Assembly (NCBI RefSeq): GCF_964340395.1
Contig: NC_135555.1
Coordinates: 19,445,615 to 19,509,614, forward strand
Origin: Glandiceps talaboti
Lineage: Eukaryota; Hemichordata; Enteropneusta; Spengelidae
DNA: 64,000 nucleotides
Direction of reading: 5' to 3'
Below, one piece after another: positions 26,749 through 42,577 of the stretch (its first letter is position 1; each line of letters starts with the position of its first letter). The notes below the pieces were generated by a model. The model had not been told where the DNA came from. It ran no database searches and saw only the letters and a list, made by a program, of their open reading frames with translations. Both the position numbers and the translations under genes were made by a program.

Positions 26749-27234
26749 ATGTATGTATGTATGTATGTATGTATGTATGTATGTATGTATGTATGTATGT
26801 ATGTATGTCTGCCTCTCTCTCACACTCACCATCTTTCATTATTTTCAGATGAAATAGTTGGTGCCGGGAAGAATTTTTTAGCAAAAATATGGGCTCTTGG
26901 AGCAGGAATAATAGTCGCTATTATTTTCGGCTCTTGTTTGGTTTGTTTTATATGTTGCTTGGTCTGCTATTGTTGCTTTGGTCGCAAAAACACAAGAAGT
27001 GTGGAAACTGTCACAACGGCCACGACGGTAAATCAGACAAGCGCTATAGCGACAAACGTGTCATCGGAGACAGACCCACCAGACTACGTCATTACCCCAT
27101 CGTCTGTCCAACCGAATCGAGTGGCGGACCACATTTACCCACCGAACACCGTGCCTAACGGTCTGGAAGATCAAACAGCAGTTACGTATCACGCTGATCA
27201 ACCAGAAACCATTGCTTTACCGGATAAGCAATGA
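23488..27234 (+). CDS. Gene 1: CUB-LDLa-transmembrane protein with PPxY tail (5' end missing)
   Basis: Three exons are visible: 23488-23868 (CUB), 25265-25372 (LDLa-like) and 26849-27234 (membrane segment, tail, stop). Each has an AG acceptor and GT donor, and all introns are phase 1, so the frame is continuous. Predicted product: a type I membrane protein with extracellular CUB and LDLa modules. It differs from its three paralogues in having a cytoplasmic tail of about 85 residues rich in Ser/Thr/Pro, with a PPDY motif that could bind WW domains. The first exon, which should encode a signal peptide and end in phase 1, could not be found upstream. Either it lies far away, has decayed, or transcription starts just before the CUB exon, where a duplicated TATAAATA-containing unit sits. 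Exons are seen directly; the membrane topology is inferred from the family. Confidence 0.82.
24016..24115 (-). mobile_element. Relic end of the same TIR element family
   Basis: TTTACGGCGGGGG followed by CATGAAAAAAAATTG, GGGGGCATGAAAA and GGGGGAAATATTTT blocks matches the inverted right end of the 48661-50208 element in the same order. The outermost bases of the terminal repeat are lost. It sits 150 bp after the gene 1 CUB exon. Confidence 0.55.
24275..24330. repeat. (GTCT)n in gene 1 intron 1
   Basis: About 14 units, in the intron between the CUB and LDLa exons. A weaker AATC/GATC array is at 24668-24755. Confidence 0.85.
25265..25372 (+). CDS. Gene 1 LDLa-like exon
   Basis: 108-nt phase 1-1 exon, acceptor cacccag and donor gtaagt. 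It contains GPCDG, FKCKNGRCI and DNCGDNSDE, which match LDLa cysteines 1, 2, 3 and 5 and the acidic SDE end. Cysteine 4 is replaced by Gly in LEGDRND, and no cysteine follows SDE where cysteine 6 would be. Confidence 0.85.
26069..26160. repeat. (TA)n in gene 1 intron 2
   Basis: Pure dinucleotide array of about 92 bp between the LDLa and membrane exons. Confidence 0.9.
26435..26812. repeat. TTGTC-GTCT-GTAT compound array before gene 1 last exon
   Basis: TTGTC pentanucleotides pass into GTCT, a segment with CTGCCTTTCGGCCTGCTTG appears twice (about 26579 and 26659), then GTCT and GTAT. It ends about 37 bp before the membrane exon, and the frame is open from the array into the exon. Confidence 0.85.
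26849..27234 (+). CDS. Gene 1 transmembrane and tail exon
   Basis: Terminal exon with acceptor attttcag and stop TGA at 27232-27234. It encodes a juxtamembrane Lys, a hydrophobic helix starting near ALGAGIIVAIIFG, then a run of alternating Cys and hydrophobic residues (six Cys from SCLVC to CYCCFGRK) and a tail of about 85 residues. The tail has TDPPDYVITP (a PPxY motif) and IYPPN. The codons just upstream of the acceptor belong to a CTGT/GTAT microsatellite read in the same frame and are intronic. Confidence 0.85.
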
Positions 27235-29206
27235 AGGGAAAATGCTAACATCCATGTTAGTTTGCCAGATCGCAGAACGTCATCTCATTGCATAAATGAT
27301 AATGAAAGTCGTGAAAGGAGCATGTTGTTTTTTGTGATGACCCTCTGAGTCCAAAATGGCGAAAATTGGTCGTTGTGATAATTGTAGACAAAGAGACTTC
27401 CTCGAATCAGTTAACTCCATCCACGACAATTTGACTGCATAATATACGGACTTCTCTCCATAATACATAACATCGATGACGATGACGATATATATATATA
27501 CCAATTTGATTATCACAATTTTAAAAAGACTACCTGACAAATTCTGACGTCACAGAAACTACAAACAAGCTAATACCATAGTAAAGTCACACTACTTCTA
27601 TCATTTTGAATATAACTGTACACGTTATCACTGTAACCATGGAAGCTATTGGTTTTATCACACTTGTAATTTTCACATCAATACAGTGTGTTGTTATTCC
27701 ACTAACAATGTAATCTTTTAATTGGCATTTGACCTTTACTTAGAAATTAAATGTTTTGGTCAATTCTTTGATATTAATCCTAATGTTGAATTGATAATCG
27801 AACAATTCATAATTACAATAGAACTTTAATAATAGTGAAACTCCAAATGACAAAATAATTTGATGAAGCGGCCTTACATTGTAAAGAAGTGTAAAATTGA
27901 ATCTTGCCAAACTGAACCGTCAAAACCATCACCCCCCCCCCACCTCTTCCCCACAGACAGGCATTATCTTTGTTTTTGTTCGCGAGTGAAAACAGTGGCA
28001 GTCATTTGCTACAGCATGTTGGATCGTATCATATGTAAGACCTAGGTGAGGATAACTTCTCCGAATTTATTATAATATTATATGTATATTTTGATATTCC
28101 ATGCAAATATTGTCAGGAGAACCTAGAGTTATTACTTGCTATAGTAACGCATTGATATTTACTATGGTAAAGACGTTACTTCACAACATATAAAAGCGAT
28201 ATCGATATCAGAAAACGTCAACAATAGTGGCGTAGCAGATCTAATCAATGTGCACACGGGTTGAAAAGGTGCCTTTCAAAAGAAAAAATGGAACTAATTA
28301 GATTTACGTCTGTAGGCCTCACAAAGTAACATCAATAGTACATTTACGACTTGATATTTGGTATCCGTATTTCATGAATGTACATTTAGTTCATCTGCGT
28401 TGCATACTAGACTCAGCTGCGTCGTGTGTAGCAGACGATCGATGAATATTGGCGCGCAAATTGAAATACAGTGTACTCATCTGCTAGTTGGTCGTTCAGC
28501 TAGCTACATTTAAAGGGGTACAGTCGGCAATTTTATGGCATCACGTGATTACATTTGCTCGATCGACACTGGCATTTTCCTACATTATTCATACTACTAT
28601 AACGTGTCGAGTCATGTCATAGTTGGTAGTGCTGTCGTCAGATATATAAAAATGACAATATGACGTAATATTTTGGTTACCAAATAATTCGATGCTCGCC
28701 AGTATCGGTCGCAAACCTTCCCTGTGCATACTCAACCTTATCTATCACACATTTTTAACGCGTATTTGCTTAAATAATTTAGTGTATTTATGTCATTTGT
28801 ACACCAATTTATCCGAAAATGGTTTCTAGCCTCAGTATAAGTTGAAGGCTGTAATTATTTTGTTCAACAATATAAACGATACCGACTTATCGCTGTATAT
28901 AGCTCCATCTCTGTTATGGAAAGAAAAATTAAGATAGCTGAAACAAAATATATATTGTATCATTTGATATGTACATGTCGTGTCACAATTTTGTAATGTC
29001 TATAATTAGATGTATTGTGAGTCCGCTGTTTGGGCTGAGCCAATGTTATCAATTTGGCAAGTTTATACCAAATCTGCTATATACGCATCGAGAGATGATA
29101 GTATGAGACACATGGTTTATATTGTGTATACGTGGGACGTTTATTTCTCCTAAGGTTTTTGTTAAGTACAACATGAATATGGGCCTGAATAATTAATTAT
29201 CAATTG

Positions 29207-29292
29207 TAATAATAATAATAATGATAATAACAATAATAATAATAATAATAAATAATAATAATAACAATAATAATAATAATTATAATAATACT
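29207..29292. repeat. (AAT)n array
   Basis: Interrupted AAT trinucleotides in the interval after gene 1. Confidence 0.85.
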
Positions 29293-29415
29293 AATATAAC
29301 AATAAGTTTTGTATTATGATATTGTGAATATTGCTTTCAGATATGACAGAATAGTGCTGTCTAGCCATATTTACTTGAAGGTGGCGCAAATTATTACAAA
29401 ACATCTGTCGGGCCT

Positions 29416-29429
29416 GTTGTCATGGAAAC
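29416..29429 (+). promoter_or_regulatory. X-box-like palindrome, intergenic
   Basis: GTTGTCATGGAAAC, identical to the gene 2 promoter site, lies 2.2 kb after gene 1. No exon is recognisable next to it. It could be a distal enhancer element or a remnant promoter. Confidence 0.3.
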
Positions 29430-30050
29430 AATTTGGTGGATAACTTTATGTTACAGCACTCGTTTAGGTATATGGTATCAAGATACTGTAAATGTGTGTG
29501 GCTGAAGTCGTACTAGTAATTCGCAATGGTGCATGCATCGTGTCATATGTACACGTCTGTCAGGTGCAATTGTGTTGTTCGATAAATAGAGTTGTGCAAT
29601 GAGGAGTGCATGTTTGTTGTCCATGCATTGAATAATGAACATCCGTATGCCATAAAATATGATTGATCACGTGACATATTATTTGTCTTTTTTTCTCAAA
29701 TTTAATAATCAAATACTATTAGAATCTCAATGTTATTTACATAATATACATACGCAGTCAATGTTATGTTGTTGAGGCTTTAAATTTGGATCTCAATAAA
29801 TACTGTACCTCAGTACCACTGCCTTGATGGAATCGAATTGTGTATGTAGTTTTGAAGAAAAATCAAATAAAATGAAACATTTACTTCATCTGTTGATTAA
29901 ACTTATTCTTAAATAAATAATCAAACTCTGTTCATGAATTCTTTGTATTCTGAGTAACTGACGAATTTCTAATTTTGTATTTTGTGATTACGAAATTACC
30001 TGTTTGTGAATATGTCATCAAATATTCTGTCATGTAAACTAAAGGCTACC

Positions 30051-30369
30051 CATGGCTTTGAATCCTTCTCCACGTCTAGTAGAATCAGAAGTCATGAATC
30101 AAAAAAATATTCATGCTAATTTAGTAAACCCGTCACTGTAAGAAATGATGTATACAGTATATTAAGTAGCGTCCTGATATGACAAATGTACCGTATATAG
30201 ACATTATGTAATTATTAACGATGAACACTAACTTGTTATTGGGCAGAATTCTGTGATTGATTAACAAAGGCATGAATGTTAAAATACTGTGTGGGTGATT
30301 TTATTTGAATTTGAAATTTCATATCATCTCCTTGTTCCGCTAGACGTGGTGAAGGAGTCAAAGCCACGG
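30051..30369. repeat. MITE-like inverted-repeat element
   Basis: Arms 30051-30086 (CATGGCTTTGAATCCTTCTC and on) and 30335-30369 are inverted copies with a few mismatches and share CCACGTCTAG. Spacer about 250 bp, AT-rich, no frame. Confidence 0.55.
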
Positions 30370-30671
30370 ATAACATCTAGACTTAAACACTCACAGACTA
30401 CACTCTAATTCTCCAGAAATACCGTTTATTTATGAAATAATGATAATTAGCCACTGCAGAGTTCCTAGTAGTTGAAAACTGAAAGTGTGTTTGTTCCCCA
30501 GGGAATAAGCTATCCTTCTTTTAAGTCATCACATTATGACACATAGCATCACTTATCGTAATGAAGGACTTTGGTGTAAAATGTATATTGATGATTGCTT
30601 GATAGCTTGATTCTATAATAGGTTGATTGGCCGGTTCATTTAGTGATTAGGTAGGTCGATGGTTGTATCAA

Positions 30672-30724
<53 letters not shown>

Positions 30725-30738
30725 TATTGATTGATTGA
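30672..30738. repeat. (ATTG)n array
   Basis: About 16 ATTG units, complementary to the AATC arrays elsewhere. Confidence 0.9.
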
Positions 30739-32188
30739 TATTCATAGCTGCGGAGCATTTACATTTGACAACCATTCTCTCGTCCCTTGACTTTTATACT
30801 AGTCGACAAATGGTTCCTTCACTGAACTCAGATCATTGATCAAACATCAAACCGTCCAAATAAGTAGAAGAATGTCGCATTGATCGTTTACAATACATCA
30901 AACCCTTGATGTTAAAACCTTGTTACAATAATCAATATACAATTAAATCTGAGCATTTTTGTGTTGTGTGCAGTTACAGTTGTAAATAAAGCTACTTTGG
31001 CGGCCATTTTGGATTTATGCAAATTAGATAATATTCCCCCCACTTAATGGGTCATTCCATATTTTGAATGGAATATTAGCTTTCCTGCAGCTTACAAGGT
31101 TCTAGGTAAACAGAAAGCTGGTTTAAATACAACAGTCACATTAATAATTATCAATAAAACGCACTACTCGGATTATGAGCTTACAAACTCCTTTAATAAT
31201 GGTGATGGCAGGAGATATGATATTTGACCAAATATTATTGTAGGGGTACGGTGTGAGTATTTATTGAATTTGCATTTGCCATGCAGAAAAACAGCTGGTG
31301 GTCAATTTTAGATGACATATGTTCCCATAGGAGGAATTCTTCTCTCTACTAATTGTGTCAACGTTTCCAATTTCTGTCTTTTTGTAACATTAATTATCAA
31401 CGTCAACGCTAATAGATTTGCCATCACAATCAATCATTTCATAAATGCACTTTGTCTAATGAGGTTTGAATGCAGAAATAAGCGCTGAACTGTTCGAACT
31501 TTAATTTCTTTTGGACTGTCTTGGAAAATTGTAAAAACAGATCATTCCGTCATAAAATCGGATGCAACACATTATTTTTCTTGAAATTTGTGGTTGGCAG
31601 GTAAGAGCAAAGGTCAAAGTCTCATTCTAAAGCTCCACATGGTTAACATGGGTACAGACCCTCAGTGAGGTCTCTATATATTTAGTCTCCAGGATTAGTG
31701 GGCAAACTGTGATTTTCTGACGCCACTGATTAAGGTTATAGACCACGATAAAGCTAGAAAAAATTACAAAATTAACTTTTTGGGGGGAAATGACTACCAA
31801 CCATTTGAGCTATCATTGTATGCAACCCAAATAAATGTAGCACTTCTCAATCTTGAGATATGGGAAGGAATAAAAAACCAAAACAAATGCACATGGCTTT
31901 ACAACCATTTGCACACTTTATTATAATATAACGGAAAGTGTCAAGTACTAGGCAGCTCATTAGCATACATTTGACGAAATGTGTCAAGTACTTGGCTACT
32001 CATTTACATAAACTTGCTGATACAGTACAGTCTCAGACCAGTAAAAGAATTGCTATGGTCATGGGGTCTGGGGTACAGTGTACCACAAGTATGAATAACA
32101 AGAGGACGTCCTTCCAGTGTCAAAAAAGAGTTGCCCAATAATGTAATGAGCGAGCTAAAAAAATGAATAAAGAGAATGAATTAGAGTT

Positions 32189-32189
<1 letters not shown>

Positions 32190-32244
<55 letters not shown>
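32190..32244. repeat. (TC)n array inside the TTAA element
   Basis: About 55 bp, pure. Confidence 0.85.
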
Positions 32245-32248
<4 letters not shown>

Positions 32249-34370
32249 TCAGTCTTTTCAAGATATTGCTTATAACCGATTGTCTACTCAAAACTATTTA
32301 AATGGTGAAAACATTTCTCAATTTTAATGAAATTTTACTGTGCATAAAGGAATGTATTACAATAGGTGTCAAAATGCAAGTGAAAGTCAGCTTTGTTACA
32401 GTTTAGCACAGATGGTCTTTGCGAAGTCTTCCAAAACCCAAAGGCATCCTACAACAAAGAATGGTGGAAAGGTGTAAATAGTACCACATCATCACAATTT
32501 TAAACAAAAAAGGGAAAAAAGTATTTATCAGCTGATTTATCAGCAAACCATCGATCCTCTGGGGAATCCATTTTCGCTATCTAGGCGAAGTAATGATTCA
32601 CAGCCTAGGTTTACAAAACATACTCGCCCTTGTGGTACAGTATAGTGGTGATTATGTTTCAGCGAGTGAAGTCAAAACCCACGATTTGGAAGTTATCTTT
32701 TCGTGAACCACATGCATAGCTATTTTGTAATAAAAAAAATAACTCACCACTCGTATCTCTCCCGTTATCTAGTAATCTATCTGTTAGACCTCGGATGTTC
32801 TTCCGTTACAATTACGACACACGACCTAACATCGCTATCGAGGATGTTCGGGCAAGCCCTCACTGCAAACTTCGTTCGCTTATATGTTATAGTAACTTAT
32901 ACGAAAGAAAGCCCGAACGTCTAGCAGCAAGACTAGTTATCGAGTACAGGTCAACAGATCGTTTCCATGTAAACATATACCGTCCCGTGTTGTTCATCGA
33001 CACTACTTCACTTAGGTGACACTAAATAAAATGTCACAGAAACGAACAACGTGGTACATTATCATTCCCAGTTATTGAATTTTTGGGTACATGTCCTCAA
33101 AAATCTACGATATTCAATGTACAGATTTTCCATCGGTATACGCGGTACGTCAGTATCGAACGCTAAGTCCCCCCCCCCTTCCCTTCGTAGCACGTGTCAT
33201 CACGCCACAGTCTTCGACCTTCCAAATGCGAAGTCGTCGTATACGCGTAGTAGAGCGAAGCTGTCGGATAACTATCCCTCTTGAAAACTATGTACTCGCT
33301 TATTTCATTTTCTTTTGATTGAGTTCATTACCAACCACAAATTGACACGAGGTGGTTTCGTCTTCTTTCTAAACACGGCCCGTGCTCACTGAAGCCCTCG
33401 CGTGGTGCCGTGTCATCTCCGACTATTTTTGCTTTTGTAAAAAAAAATTAACATGCCGAAGAGCTAGAGACATGAGAGAGCTATATTGCTAGACATGTCT
33501 AACAGTTTTCGTTTTGCATTGACGTTGAAGCGGTGTGTTGAATCATAGATCCTCCACCCATGATTGAATGTACTGTGTATGCTGTATCCAGATGAACCGG
33601 CGCTGGTAGACACAACAAATTCAACAATGGCAACATATCAAATTACAACAATAGTGGTGCGTCTTTTGACGTTGATTTCGACACAGATACATGTTATGTA
33701 TCAAAATAAAAACAATCGACTCTGAGTAAGATGCTTCAAAGCAAAACATAGTACATCTACAATCGCGACCGGACTATACATTGTTACTCCAAGAAAATAC
33801 CATCATACTAAAGATGTTTTATGAAGCTAACTAGATTCTTTATTAGTTAAAACACCACTTTCAAAGCATTTGGTATATTTTCCGTCGTTTCATGTTGAAC
33901 GGGAACCCAGGGAACGTTTACTCTCTCACCGGAAACCACTACGTTTATTTTACATAAAACCTGAGACCGCTAAAACGTAGCTTGACACTCTGCTTTCCAT
34001 AAAAGGAAGTAGGCTCCGCCCTCAATTTGTTCGCAAACATATGCAAATGAGGAAGTTAATTTTTAACCCGAATAGCCAAAATCGCATGTCGAATAGTGGG
34101 CGTTGGCTACCTTTGAACTGACAGATTTCATATTTTTTGGCCAATAGAATGGTCATAACATGGAAAAAAGCAAATTTTCGAAGGTGATAAAGGATGTGAC
34201 ACTTACAACTTTTCTGTAAGGAATGTGTTAAACGTTTTTTGTTTGTTTCAACTCAAACACATGTTTTTGTCATTTTCTCAAGTTTACATTTTGTAAAGAA
34301 TTGCGTTACTTTGTGGAAATTAGCAACCTCAAAGAGTACCCGACAATAACAAACACAGTAGGATCTTATT

Positions 34371-34555
34371 CACCACGTCAGTGGCTCCAAAACCGTGTCT
34401 CAGATTTTTGATTGCGTCTTTTGTTCGAAAGTAAGACGGATTTAGATGAGACATACATGGTTTATTTGGACACTATTTATTATTATTTATATATCTTCGT
34501 TACAAAAACAGATAGGAAAAATCTGAGACACGGTTTTGTAGCCACTGACGTGGTG
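34371..34555. repeat. Nested 39-bp inverted repeat (foldback element)
   Basis: Arms 34371-34409 and 34517-34555 match at 38 of 39 positions (start CACCACGTCAGTGGCT), with a 107-bp spacer. It looks like a small MITE inserted in the larger TTAA element. Confidence 0.65.
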
Positions 34556-35311
34556 ATAAACACTGTGCGTCGTTTTCTATTGTTGGTCGAAATTTGAAGG
34601 AGCTAATTTTTGTTGAACCAAACATGCAAATTATCACGTATGTAGAGGTCACGTGATCTGAAGTACATAAAACCAAATTTTACTAATTTCATTGTAAAGA
34701 GTGGATCAAGAGCTTTCAGAAAATGTATAGTTATGGATGTGTAAAATCATTACTTTCTTAACTGCAAACCAATATCAGCAAGGGACATTGAACGTGGTCT
34801 ATAACCTTAAGCCATTATCGCGAACGCCCACCATACCCACTACAGTATCCGACATTTGTACCAGGTTTGGTTGAAATTAGCTCATGCATTTCATAGACAT
34901 GTGTGCGTGCATACACACAATTTGACAGACGGATGGGTCCAAATGCACTTTTTGGGGACTGATAATATAATGATGTTATCACAATTGGCATAAAACCGTT
35001 CTATGGTGGTTCGCAATGCTTACAATTTCGCATGACGTAATCTGCGTGAGTGGTTAGTTGTTGTAAACGATATAATGGATAGCACGCCCGAAGCTCCATA
35101 TATTATCATTTTCGCCAGAGTTCACCATGATACTTTCCCGTAAATATATTACTAGATATTGCTTTTCACTGTTTGGTTTGACATGGAGAAGGTTCGACAT
35201 GTGACTTAATATGCGTCATTGTCTGAAACAATATCGATTCCATTAATATCATTAATAAATGACAACTCAATAATGGTATTACATCACTTTTGAGTGACTG
35301 ATACTAGTATA

Positions 35312-35454
35312 TTGTATGTATGTATGTATGTATGTATGTATGTATGTATGTATGTATGTATGTATGTATGTATAAACATACAAACATGCCTGCATGCATG
35401 CATGTTTGTTTGTGTGTTTGTTTGTTTGTTTGTTTGTTTGTTTGTTTGTTTGTC
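35312..35454. repeat. (GTAT)n and (GTTT)n arrays
   Basis: GTAT at 35312-35372, then GCAT and GTTT units to 35454. Another GTAT block at 35782-35814 is the left flank of the hAT-like element. Confidence 0.85.
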
Positions 35455-35779
35455 TCATAAAATAGTCTTAACCAGTTATTGACAGGAGATTAACTTTTTC
35501 AGTAGCCAACGAAAGATATGCCATTGACGTTTGCAATGTTTGATCAACAGATAAGATTACTCTAGACGTGTACCGAAGGTGATGTCTAGTAAGGGTGAGA
35601 TAGACTAATCCTGCCATCCTGTGATATTGTCAGGCATAAGTACAATAGACACTGGCCCCGTCGTGTTGTTTGTCTTTCCATTGGTGTTATTATATATTTA
35701 CTAGATGGTACAAAAAGCTGACAGCCCTCTTCTGAGTGACAAATGCCTTATTTGTCACTTCGAAGCAGGCTGTATCCTT

Positions 35780-35811
<32 letters not shown>

Positions 35812-35814
35812 TGT

Positions 35815-37293
35815 CAGGGCCGTATCCTGACTAAATTGCCAAGGGGGGGGGGGGGGCAGCACTTCGTTTTGGTGCAATCATACATTTAAAATTTAGAAAA
35901 ATGATAACTTACATAAATTTGCATATAATTTACGTAATGTCATATATGTAAGGCCAGAAAAAATATAAAATGCTGGTCAACGGGTAACCTAACCCATCAC
36001 ATTGGGTAAGTAGGTCGATTTCATTTTTTCACAATGTTTGACAAGGATAATGCAAACCATATGTAACGTTAGCAAACTATTTCAGGTCAAGTTTAGATAG
36101 AACTTATTCAGTCATCTTGATACTATCTCATGCAATTTGTCTGCATAGCTACAGTTAGGAAATGTACACAATTTAAGGTTAAACAAATAGTGTTGTTCCC
36201 CTTTTAAGCCCCGCCAAATGAAACTCAAGCATTATTTTAGCCACCCCTTCTGATATTAAAATCATATGGTACAATGATGCATAAGAGATAGCCAAGTAAA
36301 ATAATACTCCGAACGAGATTACTTTACACAGGATGTGGATTTCACATTTAGGAGATGTCTCTAATTAGCTCTAACCTATACAGGGAGGTTCTATCTTGTT
36401 TTAGGGGAAAGACAATTATCACCTTGATTGCTACTGATTGGAAGGAGACAACTCCAAGGGTGAAACAAAATTGAAAAAAAGACAGTGTAGGGGGCCATTT
36501 AGAGGCATAAAATATCAAACCATAGACATAATTTAAAGTCTTACAATGCTTGAATATGGTAATAAAATACCAGAATTGAAACAATTATGCTATGGATTAC
36601 ATATTATCTGGAAGTGTATTTTGTTGTGGCAAAGGTGAAAGATATTTTGCGGATGTGCACTTTGTAAATGACTTCTCCTGAAGTTTAATTTGGTTCCAAA
36701 AAATTCAACATTTCAAAACTTTCAAACTTTTAATGGCCCAATGACTGCTCAGCCCACTATAATGGTCGTAAACTTTTGTTCAATTCGTTTTAGTGCACAT
36801 TGGATATGCAACAGCTTAATTTAATCTCAATCCATGCTTGTATGCATCACCAGAGCCAAGTAACCACTGCATAAGATATTATATAATTTGGAATAGATAT
36901 GAACTATTTAAATATCCTTAATTTTGAAAAAAATGCGAAGCCCGCATGAAGATATATTGCCCATCACCAGAAAAATATATGGGTAGGTAGCTTTTTCATT
37001 TTTTTCTGGCCTAATGTCGTGTCTTTCAAAGTAGTTGCCGAACATATATCACATTCAAAGTAAAAAAATTGGATGTTAAGCCAGCGTACAATAGAGATAT
37101 AAGATACATATTAACAGTCAATGGTGAACCATCAATTTAAATCGCGCATGCTAGGAATCGTAAATAACGATTTTAAAAACATCGCTATGTATTCAAAAGT
37201 AGCTTTTTTTCTTTCTTTTTTCCAAAATCTAAGGAGGGGGGGGGGGGGGCAGCTGCCCCCCTTGCCCCCCCCCCCCCGCAGGCTACGGTACTG
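35815..37293. mobile_element. 1.48-kb hAT-like element inside a GTAT microsatellite
   Basis: Left end CAGGGCCGTATCC (35815-35827) and right end, complemented, CAGTACCGTAGCC (37281-37293), 10 of 13 identical, followed inward by long G or C tracts. CAG-start ends with a CCGTA core resemble hAT termini. Both flanks are (ATGT)n, so the 8-bp target duplication cannot be separated from the array. No transposase frame; the interior is AT-rich with subterminal GGCCAGAAAAAATAT-type inverted sequences. Confidence 0.55.
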
Positions 37294-37497
37294 TATGTAT
37301 GTATGTATGTATGTATGTATGTATGTATGTATGTATGTGTATGTATGTATGTATGTATGTATGTATGTATGTATGTATGTATGTATGCATGTAGAAAAGC
37401 ATAAGGAAATTTGTGAGACAGTCCGGAATAAATAGATGTAAAATCCGACGTTTCGAATTCTTTCTCAAGGTATTATCAGGCAAGACATATTAGGTAA

Positions 37498-37528
<31 letters not shown>

Positions 37529-37618
37529 TGTATGTATGTATGTATGAATGTATGTATGTATGTATGTATGCATGCATGCATGCATGCATGTATGTATGTA
37601 TGTATGTATGTATGTATG
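37294..37618. repeat. GTAT/GCAT arrays right of the hAT-like element
   Basis: GTAT 37294-37388 and GTAT/GCAT 37500-37618, with unique sequence between. The first is probably the other half of the array split by the hAT-like insertion. Confidence 0.85.
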
Positions 37619-37909
37619 ACTCTCCCAGTTTATTAGTTACGTATATGTTTATTAATCTTTGTCACTGTATTCATGTATCCTCTATCACCATCCTTATGTT
37701 TCCTGTCTTTTCGCCAATTTCGTACTTTCTGTCTTCATGATGTGATCACAATATTTGTTTATCTGTTTCCATAGCGGTTCCTTTGCATATTTATCAATCC
37801 ATTACATCAGAAAACTCGAGAGAGTAAAGCAATAAATCAAATTACATTCACGTTCACAGCGAGCTGACGAATTCAATTCGCATTCGCCATTGGTTGCTAC
37901 AAAAATATT

Positions 37910-37923
37910 GTTGTCATGGAAAC
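37910..37923 (+). promoter_or_regulatory. X-box-like (RFX) palindrome, gene 2 promoter
   Basis: GTTGTCATGGAAAC matches the RFX X-box pattern GTNRCC-AT-RGNAAC closely and lies 162 bp upstream of the gene 2 ATG. ATTGG (inverted CCAAT) at 37889-37893 is 16 bp before it. In metazoans RFX factors drive ciliary genes, and NF-Y often cooperates with them. Confidence 0.55.
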
Positions 37924-38071
37924 GAGGGCTCTTGACGACCATTCACATCCCTTAATTAGCTTTGCTTTCGCTACGGATTCACATCGCTGACATACAGTTA
38001 TACTACAGCAGTCGTTTTCGAGGTTACACAATTGATCGCTATTTCGACAATTTTGGAACGTCGAGTCGAAG

Positions 38072-41747
<3,676 letters not shown>

Positions 41748-42118
41748 GATGAACACGGCTAAGCATATGTATTGAGTGTTTTCGTCGTGTTTCTGTTTTT
41801 ATATCAAGGCCGCGGTGCTTGTTATTGCAATGTAACAGTATCTGAATATCTGTACATGTATTCAACGATAAAACTAACATAATTAGTGACACATGTTATT
41901 TCTCCTCACTTTTCATATAATGGAATTCTCAGGACTTACTTTAATTAGCGAGCACTCCATATAAATTTCAAGGAAAAACGAGAGAATACTGTGTATGCAG
42001 AGTGTAATGCACAAAAATAGATGCACGCCACTAATGTGAAATGCCTAAAAAGCACTTAGGAAGAGATGATACTCTGTTGCCAAGGACCGATCTTCTATAA
42101 CACGAACGGAAGTGTCTT

Positions 42119-42132
42119 GTTGCCATGACAAC
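42119..42132 (+). promoter_or_regulatory. X-box-like palindrome after gene 2
   Basis: GTTGCCATGACAAC lies 372 bp after the gene 2 stop, with a further half-site GTTGCCAAGGAC at about 42076. No gene seen beside it. Confidence 0.3.
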
Positions 42133-42453
42133 TGGGCATGATATGTAAAATTCGTGTTGAAACCATTCGTGTGAGTGTGTACATAGCCATCTCATTGATG
42201 GGAATAACATGTGCTGAAATTAACACTTACCTGTCTGTCTTAATTGCACGTCGAGTAATATAATATTTTTTCAAATGCCTGCATCGATCACTTATGTTCG
42301 GATAACGTCACGCAAAATGTGACTTTTACTCTTTGTAGATGTATATTGTAGTAAGTAAGGATATGTGTGTACCGAATTATGATTCTATGTGATAATTTTC
42401 AATTTTGATATTATATGATGTATATATATATATAATATTTCAGATTTGGAATA

Positions 42454-42460
<7 letters not shown>

Positions 42461-42530
<70 letters not shown>
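42461..42530. repeat. (TA)n array
   Basis: About 70 bp in the interval after gene 2. Confidence 0.9.
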
Positions 42531-42531
<1 letters not shown>

Positions 42532-42577
42532 AATAGCTAGATATCTTTCTCCAATATTTTTCTTCTTTCAGTTAGAT

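Larger units (their letters stand above)
27235..31730. other. Gene 1-2 interval, left part
   Basis: Possible gene 1 3' UTR to about 27750, then AT-rich sequence with an X-box copy, the AAT and ATTG arrays and the 30051 MITE. There are long stretches without any frame over 60 codons between 28050 and 31900. Confidence 0.5.
31734..34806. mobile_element. 3.07-kb TTAA-flanked element between genes 1 and 2
   Basis: A perfect 14-bp inverted pair, GGTTATAGACCACG at 31734-31747 and its complement at 34793-34806, each directly bordered by TTAA. TTAA duplications are typical of piggyBac and Kolobok elements. I see no transposase; internal frames are short (longest 77 codons). It holds a direct repeat of GTGTCAAGTACT (31938 and 31980), a TC array, C-tracts and a nested inverted repeat at 34371-34555. 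No host gene seen inside. Confidence 0.5.

Noticed and set aside
26326-26848. 5' two thirds of the 302-codon frame ending at 27234
   Set aside because: CTGT/GTAT microsatellite read-through in intron 2; only the part after the acceptor at 26848 is coding.
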